The translations under genes were made by a program, and so were the position numbers. This document shows, in pieces, positions 21,415 through 32,743 of a DNA stretch of 64,000 nt; position 1 is the stretch's first letter, and every line of letters starts with the position of its first letter. The stretch spans positions 91,551,272 through 91,615,271 of the forward strand of contig NC_081555.1 in the NCBI RefSeq assembly GCF_963082655.1, in the 5' to 3' direction. The DNA comes from Stomoxys calcitrans. Its lineage: Eukaryota > Arthropoda > Insecta > Diptera > Muscidae. Below the pieces are notes generated by a model. It made no database searches and was not told the DNA's origin. It saw nothing but the letters and a program-made list of their open reading frames with translations.

Positions 21415-22395
21415 CTTTTTATACCCACCACCGTGGGATAGGGGGTATATTAATTTAGTCATTCCGTTTGCAACAAATCGAAATATCATTTTCCGACCCT
21501 ACAAAGTGTATATATATTAGGGATCGTCGTAAAATTCTAAGACGATTTAACGATGTCCGTGTGTCTGTCCGTCTATCCTGTCCGTCTGCCCGTCCGTCTG
21601 TTGTAATCACTCTACAGGCTTCAAAAATTGAGATATTGAGCTGAAATTTGGCACAGATACGTCTTTTTGATGCACGCTGGTTAAGTTCTTGAACGGGCCA
21701 AATCGGACCTTATTTGGATATAGGTGCTATTGTATATAAATAGAACTATTTTCCGATGGGGTCTAATGCCCATAATACTTAATTTTTCATCCGATTTTGC
21801 TGAAATTTAAAACAGTGAGTAGTTTTGGGACTACCAACATCTGACTATATTTAGATATAGCTGCCATATAGACCAATCTCCCGATAAAGGATCTAAAGCC
21901 CATAAAAGCTTTATTTATTGCACAATTTCGCTGAAATTTGAAACAGTGGGTTATTTTAACCTTCCGAAATCTGACCTAAGTATGGTTCAGATTGGACTAT
22001 ATTTAGAAATAGCTGCCATATAGACCGATCTGCCGATAAAGGGTCTGATAAAAGCTTTATATTTTATCCGATTTTGTTGAAATTTGAAATAGTGAGTTGT
22101 TTTAGGTCTACCAACATCTGACCCAAATATGGATCAGTTTGGACCATATTTAGATATAGCTGCCCTATAGACCGATCTCCCGTTAAAGAAATATTGCCAT
22201 AAAGTGCTCATTTGTTAACCGATTCTCTCGAAATTTGGCAGAAAGGATTTTCTTATGACTTTTAATATTGCTGGTTAATTTCATATAAATAGGTTTAGAT
22301 TTACATATAGTTACCATATATGTTTATCGCCCGATTTTTACTCTTAGAGCAACTGCAAGCGCATTTATTAACCAATATTCCAATATTAGGCACAA
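21415..22395 (+). repeat. DINE-1-like element, family B
   Basis: Starts TTTTTATACCCACCACCGTGG, then ATTCCGTTTGCAAC, a (GTCY)n run (GTGTCTGTCCGTCTATCCTG...) and about five monomers (GACCGATCTCCCGATAAAGG, AAATTTGAAACAGTGAG, ATATAGCTGCCATATAGACC). Interrupted by the SINE at 22401. The sequence past the SINE (22711-22850, TTCAGATTTAGATGTAGCTC) resembles family C. Confidence 0.75.
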
Positions 22396-22400
22396 AAATT

Positions 22401-22710
22401 GCAAATTTTGCCCATGAACATTCCACTAAGGAACAGGGGCAAACTTCTCACATATCAATGAGTGCAGTCCGATTTAAGTTTATGCTCAGAGATAAGGGCC
22501 CTCATTTTTATAGCCGAGTCCGAACGTCGTGCCGCAGTGCGACACCTCTTTGGAGAGAAGTTTTAGATGGCATAGCACCTCACAAATGTTGCCAGCATTA
22601 GGAGGGGAAAACCACAGCTGAAAATTTTTCCTGATGGTCTCGCCAGGATTCGACCCCAGGCGTTCTGCGTCATAGGCGGACATGCTAACCTCTGCGATAC
22701 GGTGGTCTCC
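22401..22710 (-). mobile_element. tRNA-derived SINE, full length
   Basis: Same structure as the SINE at 3582-3898. The A-box-like block is near 22695 and the B box is degraded to GGGGTCGAATCC-like. The body GACTCGGCTATAAAAATGAG and tail TTTGCCCATGAACATTCC (plus-strand reading) match. Confidence 0.85.
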
Positions 22711-22850
22711 TAACTCTTTCCAAAATCGGTTCAGATTTAGATGTAGCTCCCATACATATGTTCGTCTGATTTTGGGTAATTTGGAATAATGTTGTCATTT
22801 GTCAATCATTTATATTACAGTTTGAACATATTTGCTCGAAATTTGATACG

Positions 22851-23419
22851 GAGGGAGTCACGAATCAAGTTCCATTTCCCGCTACGACGCAAAGTTTAGG
22901 AGATACAGCCAATATAAAGTTTTCATATTGAAATTTCGATTTTTGATGGATTTGTAGTAAATTTTTGAATTTTTGGAGGGAGTCACGAATTAAGACCCGT
23001 TTCCCGCTACGACGCAAAGTTTAGGAGATACAGCCAATTTAAAGTTTTCATAGCGAAATTTCCATTTTTGATGGATTTGTAGTCAATTTTTGAATTTTTG
23101 GAGGGAGTCACGAATTAAGGCCCATTTCCATTTACGACGCATAGTTTAGGAGATACAGCCAATTTAAAATTTTCATAGCGAAATTTCCATTATTGATGGA
23201 TTTGTAGTCAATTTTTGAATTTTTGGAGGGAGTCACGAATTAAGGCCCATTTCCCTTTACGACGCATAGTTTAGGAGATACAGCCAATTTAAAATTTTCA
23301 TATTGAAATTTCGATTTTTGATGGATTTGTAGTAAATTTTTGAATTTTTGGAGGGAGTCACGAATTAAGACCCGTTTTCCTCTACGACGCATAGTTTAGG
23401 AGATACAGCCAATTTAAAA
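22851..23419. repeat. 125-bp tandem repeat, 4.6 copies
   Basis: GAGGGAGTCACGAAT starts at 22851, 22976, 23101, 23226 and 23351, exactly 125 bp apart. Each unit also has ACGACGCAAAGTTTAGGAGA (or CATAGTT) and ATGGATTTGTAGT. The last unit stops at AATTTAAAAC and passes directly into a DINE core (GTTCTGAGTCGATCTAGCC). Confidence 0.95.
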
Positions 23420-24924
23420 CGTTCTGAGTCGATCTAGCCATGTCCGTCCGTCCGTCCGTCTGTAGAAATCAAGATAGCGGTCTAACGCGTAAATCTAGCC
23501 GATTGGTATTTTGGACAGATACTTAATATTGATGAAGGTCGTTGGGGATTACAAGCAGCAATTTTCGCTCGATTTGGCTGAAAATTTGCATATAGTGTGC
23601 TGTTAAGACTTTCAGAAACTGTGAACTTCTTGAATCCTTACAAGCCTCAAGTTTTGTCCGATTTGACTGCGATTTTATACCCTCCACCATAGGATGGGGG
23701 GTATGCTAATTTCGTCATTCTATTTGTAACTACTCGAAATATTCATCTGAGACCCCATAAAGTATATATATTTTTGATCGTCGCGACATTTTATGTCGAT
23801 CTAGTCATGTCCGTCCGTCTGTCTGTCGAAAGCACGCTAAATTTCGAAAGAGTAAAGCTATTCGCTTGAAATTTTGCACAAGCACTTCTTATTAGTGTAG
23901 GTCGGTTGGTGTTGTAAATGGGCCATATCGGTCCATGTTTTGATATAGCTGCCATATAAACCGATCTTGGATCTTGATTTCTTTAGCTCGAACTATTTTG
24001 GTATGGTTCAAATCGGTATATAACCTGATATAGCTGCCATATAAAACCGATTTTGGGTCCTGACTTCTTTAGCCTCTAGAGGTCGCAATTTTTATCCGAT
24101 TGGAAAACAATTTTGCACGACGTGTTTCATTATGATATCCAACAACTCTGCCAAGTATGGTTCAAATCGGTTCATAACCTGATATAGCTGTCATATAAAC
24201 CGATCTTTGGTCTTGACTTCTTGAGCCTCTAGAGGGCGCAATTCTTATACGATTTGAATGAAATTTGGCACGAAGTATTTTGTTATGATATCCATCAACT
24301 GTGCCCAGTATGGTTCAAATCGGTCCATAACCTGATATAGCTGTCATATAAACAGATCTGGGGACTTGACTTCTTGAGCTTCTAGAGGGCGCAATTCCCA
24401 TCCGATTTCGCTGAAATTTTGCATGACGTATTTTATTCTTACTTTCAACAACTGTGCCAAATAAGGTTCAAATCGGTCCATAACCTGATATAGCTGCCAT
24501 ATAAACTGATCTGGGGTCTTGACTTGTTGAGCCTCTAGAGGTCACAATTATTATCCAATTTGCCTGAAATTTTGTACGACGGATTCTGTCATCACCACCA
24601 ACATACGTGTTTTTTATGGTCTGAATCGGTCTACAGCCTGATACAGCTCATATATAAATCGATCTCCCTATTAACGTCTTGAGCCCCCAAAGGGCGCAAT
24701 TCTTATTCGAATTGGCTGACATTTTACACAAGTCTCCAACATATAATTTAATTGTGGTCCGAACCGGACCATATCTTGTCATCGCTCTTATAGCAGAGCA
24801 AATCTTTTCTTATATCCTTTTTTTGCCAAAGAAGAAATGGCGCGAAAAGAACTCGACAAATCCGATCCATGGTGGAGGGTATATAAGATTCGGTCCGGCC
24901 GAACTTAGCACGCTTTTACTTGTT
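23420..24924 (+). repeat. DINE-1-like core fragment followed by a full-length family A element
   Basis: 23420-23675 has only the GATCTAGCCATGTCCGTCCG core and one monomer. At 23675 a complete copy begins with TATACCCTCCACCATAGGAT. It has about seven monomers and ends in GGTGGAGGGTATATAAGATT, hairpin TTCGGTCCGGCCGAA and CTTTTACTTGTTT. This is the best full-length family A copy in this orientation. Confidence 0.85.
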
Positions 24925-25369
24925 TGCTTTAAAAATGTTCAAAATTTACCAAATATGGTACTTCAGCTTCTTTCAAGTTTTCATTTACTTTTATTTTTAT
25001 AAAGCGCAGGTAACGAAAATAGTTTTATATGCAAAATTAGTTCATGCCGATACCAACGCATTCCGTTTTCGTGTTTCAGGTGACGACAACAAAAGTAAAT
25101 GGGAAATTTTAACTTTTTTGAAAAATTGTATTTTGTTTTGCCGATAGTATAAAATTGGAGAGAATAGAGATATATTCACAATTCTTTTTGATTTTTGTAA
25201 TGACAATGATACAGAATAAATGTTTTAAAAATATGTATGCAATAAAATGTAACGTTGTACTTGGCTTTAACATTGAAAATAGCGCTAATTGAAATTGAGA
25301 ATTTTTGTTGTCATATGATGCGATATACTTAAATTTTTAAATAAGAAAAAGTTTAAAAAAATCCAAATT
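24925..25369. other. Unassigned AT-rich interval
   Basis: No gene, no recognised repeat. Short open frames (24920-25147) have no family features. Confidence 0.35.
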
Positions 25370-25851
25370 TCATCAAAATCGAATGAAAAATGCTCCTTTT
25401 ACCAGAACTCGCTTTGCCAAATTTCATTGAAATCGGATTAAAAATGCTCCTTTTATGGGCTCATTACTCTATATCGGGAGATCGGTCTATATGGCAGCTA
25501 TATCCAAATATGGTCCGATCTGGACCACAATGGACAGGAATGGGTAGGGGTCTACCAGAACACACTGTGCCAAATTAATTCGAATTCAGGTAAAATATGG
25601 ATCTTTTATGTCCTCAATGCCATATATCGGGAGATCGGGCGGGCAACTATATCCAAATGTAGTCCGACCTGAACCACACTTCACAGAAATGGGTAGTGGT
25701 CTACAAGAACACTCTGTGCCAATTTCTTCGAAATCAGATGAAAATTACCAATTTATTGCCTCAAGAATTTAAGTCTGGAGATCGGTTTATAGCGGCTATA
25801 TAAAACTAAAATACGATTTTGTGAGAGAAGGTCAGAAGGTCGGATTTATAT
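25370..25851 (-). repeat. DINE-1-like family B fragment
   Basis: Three monomers with CGGGAGATCGGTCTATATGG, CAGCTATATCCAAATATGGT and TGGGTAGGGGTCTACCAGAA; no ends. It is followed directly by a mariner terminus. Confidence 0.6.
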
Positions 25852-25966
25852 ATCGGGTTGCCCAAAAAGTAATTGCGGATTTTTCATATAGTCGGCGTTG
25901 ACAAATTTTTTCACAGCTTGTGACTCTGTAATTGCATTCTTTCTTCTGTCAGTTATCAGCTATTAC
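25852..25966. mobile_element. Mariner element, left end only
   Basis: GGGTTGCCCAAAAAGTAATT and the next ~90 bp match the mariner at 58468-58704. The right half is missing from about 25966 (AGTTATCAGCTATTA). Confidence 0.8.
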
Positions 25967-26530
25967 AAAGAATACGAAATCATCAAAAATTGTTTGGAAA
26001 ATATTTGTATACCCAAGATTACTGCAAAATGATAAATACCCAGCTTTTGGGTATAAATTGTTAAATACCTGGGTATTTTTACCGGGTTAATGCCTTTTGG
26101 GGTATTTACCCATCGCCCATCTCTAGCCATAAGGCCCCACAATTCCTCTGCTCATCGATTTTCACTTTATTTTATAGTTTCGATATTTTTTTATCTTTCC
26201 TATTGAAACTGTCGATTGAATTAAACTTTCGATACTATCGATAGTGTCATCGATAGTTTACCACCTCTACTACTAATATCTGCATCCACAGATATCATTT
26301 TAAGATACCTAATATGAATAGTAAAAATAATAAGTGAATAGTACTAACTATTGTACCAATGATTTTGATGACTAACGGGTGGTGTTCCACCACTTCCTAG
26401 TGACCTTCATCAGTGCCATGGTTGTCGTGGTCATCCTACTTGAGGGGCTTTTCGCGGTAGAGGTGGCGTCCTATCGCTTGGCCACAAAATTAAATCCGAA
26501 AGCGTGCTCTACTCCCAAGTACAATTCGTA
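25967..26530. other. Unassigned interval with CGATA cluster
   Basis: No gene. Contains GGGTATTTA-rich imperfect repeats (26030-26115), then CGATA at 26181, 26230, 26239 and 26251 plus the palindrome TATCGATA at 26236-26243, the recognition sequence of the replication-related factor DREF in Drosophila. A small hairpin GTGGTG-TTC-CACCAC is near 26390. Confidence 0.5.
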
Positions 26531-27195
26531 CGATACTTGGTTTGGTTGTTGGTAGAAGTTATAGTAGAAGTCATTGTGCAACATTTCATCCAAATCGGAT
26601 AATAATTGCGCCCTATAAGGGCTTTAGAAATATAATCGGAAGATCGGTTTATATAAGAGCTATATCAGGTTGTATGTGGCATGTATATTAAAGGTCATTG
26701 AAAAAGTCGTTGAACAACATTTCAGCCAAATCGAATAATAATTGCACCCTCTAGACGCTCAAGAAGATCGAGATCGGTTTAAATGGAAGACCGATTTATA
26801 TGGGAGCTATATCAGGCTATGAACTGACTTTGATCATACTTAGCCCAGTTGTTGTAATTGATAACAAAACACCTCATGCAAAATATCAGACTAAATTTCA
26901 AGAAGTCAAGATCCAAGATGGTTTTATATGGCAGCTATATCCCAACATGGATCGATATGGCCAATTTACAAACCCAATTGACCTACACTAATGTGAAGCA
27001 ATCGTGCAAAATTTAAAGCTCCTGGCTTCAGCTTGCGTTCGACGGACGGACACGGCTAAATCGACATAGAATGTCAAGACGATCAATTATATATTTACAT
27101 ACTTTGTGGGTTTCCGACCAATATTTCGAGGAGTTACAAACTGAATGACGAAATTAAAACACCTCATCCTCTGGTGGAGGGTATATAAATTTAAT
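26530..27195 (-). repeat. DINE-1-like family A, left end missing
   Basis: Three to four monomers (AAATCGGATAATAATTGCGC, GGTTTATATGG, CTCAAGAAG), a CGACGGACGGACACGGCTAA core and terminal CATCCTCTGGTGGAGGGTAT. Confidence 0.75.
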
Positions 27196-27984
27196 GCCAG
27201 ATTAGTATTCTACCCAAAGTACTCTTCATGTAAATTTCAAGTTGTCATGATCTTCGCATACATTCGCCTTAGGGATAATTTTGGAGGATTGTTGCCATTT
27301 TACTATATTTTAGGATGCCAGACTTGTATTTCCCTACTAAATACATTTCATTTAAATCCTGTATTGACTTCATCGGCCAATATGCACATTTGGGAAATTA
27401 ATAGGCTCCATGCACTTGAATACGAATTTTAATTTAGGATTTATACCAATCACAAATACCCATTATTTGCGTTCCATATTGGCTTGATCACCTTAAATGT
27501 CCATTAAATTGTTTTGTGTTACTATTAGAGTACGAAGTATGAAAGTAATAAGCATTCATTTTTGTTTACCTAACTAAACTCAATAAACTGTTGAATTGTT
27601 GTTGAAATTGGAGACATTAGCCTTAGTGTTAAAAAATCACTCCTCCCTTAATATTTACTGCAGTGGCATTCGCCTTTGATTATTCTTATGAAGTAATCAC
27701 TTTTAATGGTGTGTAAACCGATACATGCAAGCGATCGGTTCTTTGCTTTGAAATTCAAACGAAAACAAGCAAATGTTCTTTTCGGATAGGATAAATATTG
27801 TAAACTAAAAAGTTTCCGGTAAAAATATTCTTGAATTCTGCACAAAATCATCGGTAGTTTATTATACAGGTTTCTAGGTTTATTGCCAACAAAAAATCTT
27901 AAATTGGGTGCAAACGTGATAACTTTCTAACTAGCATACCATCATATAATAAGATCTGTCCAATACAAGTATAAAAACTAAATT
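27196..27984. other. Unassigned unique-looking sequence
   Basis: No convincing gene; short frames only. No match to the repeat families here. Confidence 0.35.
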
Positions 27985-28165
27985 GAAAAACATTTGGACT
28001 TTGTTTGTTCAAAAACAAGCTCGCCTAAAGACATCCAACGATGACCTACTAAACCGAGATGTCCTATTGAGTCATAGCCTGTTTGGCGTCGTGGTATCTC
28101 TGGATTTCCTGTTTCATTGCAGAAAATTCTTCGATTATATAGCTCGTCTCGAAAGAGAAATAAAA
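27985..28165 (+). repeat. Direct duplicate, left copy (flanks a SINE)
   Basis: About 171 bp align without gaps, at about 81 percent by eye, to 28548-28718. Both copies are open in the same frame and share QKQA, SND, GVVVSL and HCRKFFDY peptides. Differences are not concentrated at third codon positions, so coding selection is not indicated. Identity unknown. Confidence 0.7.
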
Positions 28166-28204
28166 CGAAAAGCTATAAAATAAAAATGATCTTTGACTTA
28201 ACAA

Positions 28205-28518
28205 AATGCTAATTTTGCTTATGAACATTCCACTAAGGAACAGGGGCAAACTTCTCACATATCATTGAGTGCAGTCCGTCTTAAGTTTAAGCTTATTGAT
28301 AACGGGCCTCCTTTTTATAGCCGAGTCCGAACGGTGTGCGGCATTGCGACACCTCTTTGGAGAGAAGTTTTTACATGACATTGTACCTCACAAATGTTGC
28401 CAGCTTTAGAAGGAGAAAATCACCGTAACAAATTTTTTTCGTTGCTCTCGCCAGAAGACGAACCCAAGCGTTCAGCGTCATAGGCGGACATGCGAACCTC
28501 TGCGCTACGGTTGCCTCC
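28205..28518 (-). mobile_element. tRNA-derived SINE, full length
   Basis: Same body and tail as the other SINE copies; tRNA head with TAGCGCAGAGGTTCGCATGT on the minus strand. The B-box region is mutated (GGTTCGTCTTC). It sits between the two direct duplicates. Confidence 0.85.
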
Positions 28519-28547
28519 AATTCTTGCCAACACAATTTTAAAACCGA

Positions 28548-28735
28548 AATGGAAAGCCGTTGGGACTTTGTCTATTCAGAAACAAGCTCCTCTAAAGGCA
28601 TCCAACGATGTCCTCTTTAACCAAGATGTCGAAACGAGTCCTACCATGATTGGTGTCGTGGTATCTCTGGCTTTATTTTTCCACTGCAGAAAATTCTTCG
28701 ATTATAAAGCTCATCTCGAAATATTTGTAATTTAG
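28548..28735 (+). repeat. Direct duplicate, right copy
   Basis: Partner of 27985-28165. A weaker third resemblance (GGGGCTTTGTCTATTCG) occurs near 29980. Confidence 0.7.
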
Positions 28736-28752
28736 TTACAAGTATTATTGTT

Positions 28753-29930
28753 AAACAAGTAATAGCGTTCTAAGTTTGCCCGGGCTGAATCTTATATACC
28801 CTCCATCATGGATCGCATTTGTCGAGTTCTTTTCCCGGCATCTCTTCTTAGGCAAAAAAGGATATAAGAAAAGATTTGCTCTGCTATTAGAGCGATATCA
28901 AGATATGGTCCGGTTTGGACCACAATTAAATTATATGTTGGAGACCTGTGTAAAATGTCACCCAATTCGAATAAGAATTGCACCCTTTGGGGGCTCTAGA
29001 AGTAAAATAGAGAGATCGATGTATCGGGATATAGACCGATTCAGACCATAATAAACACGTATGTTGATGGTCATGAGAGGAACCGTCGCACAAAATTTCA
29101 GACAAATTGGATAATAATTGCGGCCTCTAGAGGCTCAAGAAGTCAAGATCCCAGATCGGTTTATATGGCAGCCATATCAGGTTATGAACCAATTTGAACC
29201 TTATTTGAAACAGTTGTTGAAAGTAAGAATAAAATAGGTCATGCAAAATTTCCACCAAATCGGATAGGAATTGCGCCCTCTAGAAGCTCAAGAAGTCAAG
29301 TCCCCAGATCTGTTTATATGACAGCTATATCAGGTTATGAACCGATTTGAACCATACCTGGCACAGTTGTTGGATATCATAACAAAACACGTCGTGCAAA
29401 ATTTCATTCCGATCGGATAAGAATTGCGCACTCTAGAGGCTCAAGAAGTCAAGACCCAACATCGGTTTATATGACAGCTATATCAGGTTATGGGCCGAAT
29501 TGAACCATACATGGCAAAGTTGTTGGATATCATAACAAAACACGTCGTGCAAAATTTCATTCCAATCGGATAAGAACTGCGCACTCTAGAGGCTCAAGAA
29601 GTCAAGACCCAAGATCGGTTTATATGGCAGCTATATCAAAACATGAACCGATATGGCCCATTTACAATACCAACCGACCTTCACTAATAAGAAGTATTTG
29701 TGCAAAATTTCAAGCGGCTAGCTTTACTCCTTCGGAAGTTAGCGTGCTTTCGACAGACAGACGGACGGACGGACAGACGGACGGACATGGCTAGATCGAC
29801 ATAAAATGTCGCGACGATCAAGAATATATATACTTTATGGGGTCTCAGATGGATATTTCGAGTAGTTACAAACAGAATGACGAAATTAGTATACCCCCAT
29901 CCTATGGTGGAGGGTATAAAAATAAATAAA
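28753..29930 (-). repeat. DINE-1/Helentron-like element, family A, full length
   Basis: AAACAAGTAATAGCGTTCTA, hairpin-like GTTTGCCCGGGCTGAATC and TATATACCCTCCATCATGG form the hairpin end. About five monomers of 152-154 bp follow (CTCAAGAAG at 29134, 29288, 29440 and 29593), then GACAGACGGACGG repeats, ATATATATACTTTATGGGGT and CCCCCATCCTATGGTGGAGG. Confidence 0.9.
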
Positions 29931-30069
29931 ACTGATCTTAGGATTAACAGATGGAAAACACAAAAAATAAGAAAGATAATGGGGCTTTGTCTATTCGAAA
30001 CTCATGAGAAGAAAACAACCTCGCCTTTCTAATTAGATTATCTAAGCTTTTAAGGTCGTCCTACTTCCT

Positions 30070-31560
30070 TAAGTGTAGTTCAACAAAAGTGGGGGGGCGG
30101 ACCCTGCCCCTTACCCTTATATTCAGAAACGCCAGATCTCGGAGATGAGTGGTGCGATTTAAGCGAAATTTTGTGTGCTCTCATATATTACCCTAAAAAT
30201 TAAAAATTTGGTAACCAAATTTCGGATAGGGTACCCAGGGGGGCCGCCCTAACCTAAAACCTACCAAACATATATTTAGATAAATCAATACAATATGGGA
30301 CTCAAATGAAAGGTATTTAGGATAAGAAAACGTATCTGATATCCAAATGTCGGACCAAGTGTTAGGGGGACCACCCCAAAACATCCCAAAATCGGAAATA
30401 TTTACCGACCATGGCTATATGGGATTCAAATGAAAGGTATTTGCGAGTAGAATTCGAATCTAATATCCAAATGTGGGACAACGTTTCTGGGGGTCCACTT
30501 CTTCCCCAAAACACCTCCCAAACAGGACTTATTTACTGACCATAGAAATATGGGGCTTAAATAAAAGGTATTTAAGTATAGAATTCGAATCTAATATCCA
30601 AATATGGGACCAAGTGTTGGGGGGGGCTGCGGACAAATTTACGACCATAGCAATATGGGGCTCAAATGAAAGGTCTTTGGAAGTAAAGCACGAATCTGAT
30701 ATCAATATTCGGGAAAAGTGTCTATGGGGCCATTCCACTACCATAACACCACCCAAATAGGAAGTATTTGCTGACTATTGCAATAGAAGCTCAAATAAAA
30801 GGGTTTTGACAGTAGAACACCAATCCTATATATATTTGCAAGGCCAAATTACTGAGTGGCCGCACATATGATATACTTTCCGGGCTTAGTATTTGGGGGA
30901 CCACCCCTGCCCAAAACACCCCTAAATCGGGCATATTTAAAGACTATGTCAATGTGAAGCTTAAATGAAAGGTATTGGGGGCTAGAGCAAGACTTGATAC
31001 CCACTTTCGGGACCAATTTTCTGGAGGTCTACCCCTTTCCCAAAATACCCCATAAACAGCAATTTTTTTACTGCCCATCGCAATATGGGGCTCAACTAAA
31101 GGTATTTGGGAGTAGAATACGAATTTGATATTCAATGTAGGACCTTGTATTTAGGGCATCACCCCTTCCCTAAAACACCCCCAAAGGGTAAACATTTTTC
31201 GACCATGCCAATATGTGGCTCAAATTAAAGGTATTTGAGATTAGAAAACGAATGTGATAACCAATTTTGGAGCCATGTGTTTGGGGGACGCCTCATCGTG
31301 TTAACTCCACTAGACCAATGACAATATGGGGCTTAAATAAATGGTATTTGAAAGAAGAGCACGATGCTGATATTTTTTTTAGTGCCAAGTGTCTGGGGGA
31401 CCACCTCACCCCCGAAAACACCCGTAAATCAGATATCATGAGAATATCGGGCTGAAAGGAAGTACTTTAAGAATGGAGTACACCTTACATCCAAACTTAA
31501 ATTCGTAGACCAATAAAGGTCATATGGGATTCAGATAAAGGCACTTATATTGTTAAACTG
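30070..31560. repeat. Tandem repeat family D, about ten diverged units
   Basis: Units of roughly 120-150 bp with AATATGGGGCTCAAATGAAA, GGTATTTGGGAGTAGAA, CGAATCTGATATCCAAAT, GGACCAAGTGTTTGGGGGAC and CCCCAAAACACCC. Same family as 3395-4385. No terminal structures recognised. Confidence 0.8.
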
Positions 31561-31773
31561 TTAGTCAAGCGATATACTATTTTCGTAGCATGGTATTTCA
31601 CTAAAAGCTCTTTAATGTCGAAAATACATATTTAAAGGAAAATTTTGTTCCATATAAAGCAAAAGAAGGCGCAGCGGGGTGGGCTCGGGTCAGCTTGCAA
31701 TTTTCGTTGCATTTTCGTTCATTGTCTTTTGAATAATTAACAATTGTTAGCAAATACAGCACTTCTGCTTGTA

Positions 31774-32640
31774 TTATACCCACCATCATAGGATGGGGGT
31801 ACACCAACCTAGTCATTTCGTTTGTAACACCTCAAAATATTGATCTGCGACCCCATAAAGTATATATTGTCTGGATCGTCTCGGCGTTCTGATTCGATTT
31901 AGCCATGTCCGTCTGTCCGTCCTTCCGCCTGTCGAAATCACGATAGCGGTCGAACGCGTAAAGCTAGCCGCATGAAATTTTGTACAGATACTTATAATTG
32001 ATGTAGGTTGTTGGGGATTGCAAATGGAGCATATCGGTTCAGATTTAGATAAAGCTCCCATATTAACCGATTTCCCGATTTGATTTCTTGAGTCCCTGGA
32101 AGCCGCGATTTTCATCCGATTTGACTGAAATTGCGTATGTGATGCTCTGTTATAACTTTCAACAACTGTGGCAAGTACGGTCTAAATCGGTCAAGAACCT
32201 GATATAGCTCCCTTATAAACCGATCTCCCGAATTGACTTCTTGAGCCCCTGGAAGGAGCAGTTTTTGTCCGATTTGGCTAAAAAAGCCTATAACCTAAAA
32301 TAGCTGCCATAAAAACCGATCTCTCGTTTTGATTTCTTAAGCCCCTGGAAGCCAGAAATTTCGTCCGATTTGGTTAAAATTTTGCACATAGTGTTCTCTT
32401 ATGACTTCCAACAACTTTGTAAATTAATGTCTAAATCGGTGTATAACCTGATATAGCTCCCATATAAACCGATCCCCCGATCTGATTTCTTGAGTCCTTA
32501 CAACCCGCAATTTGTGTCTAATTTGGCTACAATTTTGCGTGTTTTGTTATGACAACGAATGTGCCAAGTACGGTTCAAATCGGTCTGTAACCTGATATAG
32601 CTGCCATATAAATCGATTATCCGATTTGACTTCTTGTTTT
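31774..32640 (+). repeat. DINE-1-like family A, hairpin end lost
   Basis: Starts TTATACCCACCATCATAGGA; core GATTTAGCCATGTCCGTC; about four to five monomers with TTGACTTCTTGAGCCCCTGG; stops at GACTTCTTG before the hairpin. Confidence 0.75.
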
Positions 32641-32743
32641 TTGAGATAACACTATGCATACAACACACAAAGAGGATTGAAATAACAGAGAAATTTTTGT
32701 GCACTCAAAATTTAACAGAAAATGTCAAGGAGTTGGCAATTAT

